A stretch of 13,381 bases of DNA from Scatosoma sp045645245 (lineage in GTDB: Bacteria > Bacillota > Clostridia > Christensenellales > Borkfalkiaceae): the NCBI GenBank assembly GCA_045645245.1, contig JAZRIK010000054.1, positions 1 to 13,381 of the forward strand, written 5' to 3'. This document shows, piece by piece, positions 13,145-13,381 of this stretch. The notes below the pieces were generated by a model. It saw nothing but the letters and a program-made list of their open reading frames with translations, did no database searches and was not told the origin of the DNA. Each line of letters starts with the position of its first letter. Positions within the stretch are counted from its first letter, which is position 1. Made by a program: the position numbers and the translations under genes.

Positions 13145-13381
13145 GCTGTCGATTGACGAGAGCGTTTTTTGGCGGCACTTATCTGTGGATAAGGTAAAAA
13201 GAAGATTAACAACTGCATAGCAAAAAGTATGTTTTATTAGAAATAATAAGACGAGTACGAAAGGCAAAAAAAATTTTTCATATTAGTTAAAGAAAAGCTA
13301 ATTTGGTTAATACAAGTAAAAAAGACGTTAAAAGCAATTTTAAGGCTCTTGAACTGTAGGAAAGAAATTAGTCGAGTAAGA
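13145..13381 (+). ncRNA. Leader-like transcribed region running off the window, possibly pre-rRNA leader
   Basis: Downstream of the strong promoter there is no open frame of note on the + strand for 237 bases. The stretch contains a small hairpin CTTATC-TGTG-GATAAG (13178-13193) and, near 13343-13355, GGCTCTTGAACTG, which resembles the boxA antitermination element found before 16S rRNA in Bacillota (TGCTCTTTGAAAACT type) but lacks one T. No mature rRNA or tRNA sequence is reached. A stable RNA operon leader is inferred; a long 5' UTR of a protein gene is the alternative. Confidence 0.35.

Noticed and set aside
13100..13381. Origin of replication (oriC) at the right end
   Set aside because: Only one DnaA box is visible, with no box cluster and no dnaA or dnaN gene.

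Overview
The window looks like a chromosomal segment of a spore-forming, low-to-mid GC Clostridia-type bacterium (Bacillota). The evidence is a SipL-type SPOCS/LysM spore-coat morphogenesis gene next to veg and ispE (veg and ispE also lie close together near the Bacillus origin), AGGAG-type ribosome binding sites, TG-extended -10 promoters, a UMF1-type MFS transporter and a clostridial zinc-dependent phospholipase C-like gene. No phage, plasmid or CRISPR module is visible. The species is not recognisable.

Layout. Minus strand, left: a partial Cys-rich protein (1-216), then a two-gene operon read leftwards, phospholipase C-like protein (1729-2553) coupled by an ATGA overlap to a UMF1 transporter (374-1732), ending at a strong bidirectional terminator (326-357). 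Plus strand, centre: a 26-codon small ORF overlapping a small winged-helix-like/one-TM protein (2732-3088), then uvrB and uvrA behind an extended -10 promoter with a LexA-like palindrome. Next comes a repeat island (about 8050-8600) with a small GIY-YIG nuclease gene between inverted copies of a dispersed repeat. Then veg (minus) diverges from sipL (plus), followed by ispE, a TPR-like two-TM protein and an FmdB zinc-ribbon protein. The last 580 bases carry no protein gene. They hold another dispersed repeat, a possible terminator, and a near-consensus promoter with an A/T-rich upstream tract that opens a leader-like stretch running off the window, possibly the start of an rRNA or other stable RNA operon.

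How it works together. UvrB and UvrA form the damage-recognition part of nucleotide excision repair, probably SOS-controlled. SipL and Veg link to sporulation and envelope or biofilm functions, IspE to isoprenoid (MEP pathway) synthesis. The GIY-YIG gene and its repeats look like an inserted element separating the two blocks.

Most unusual observation. A 31-base sequence occurs three times (2682, 9934, 11290) with 27-29 of 31 matches, always on the + strand and always in the same reading frame, encoding N-(E/D)-G-G-R-Y-(L/A)-T-N. Two copies sit inside unrelated conserved genes (sipL and ispE) and one in a small ORF before the uvr genes; a weaker look-alike lies in uvrB. This in-frame, protein-embedded dispersed repeat is the best candidate here for something undescribed.
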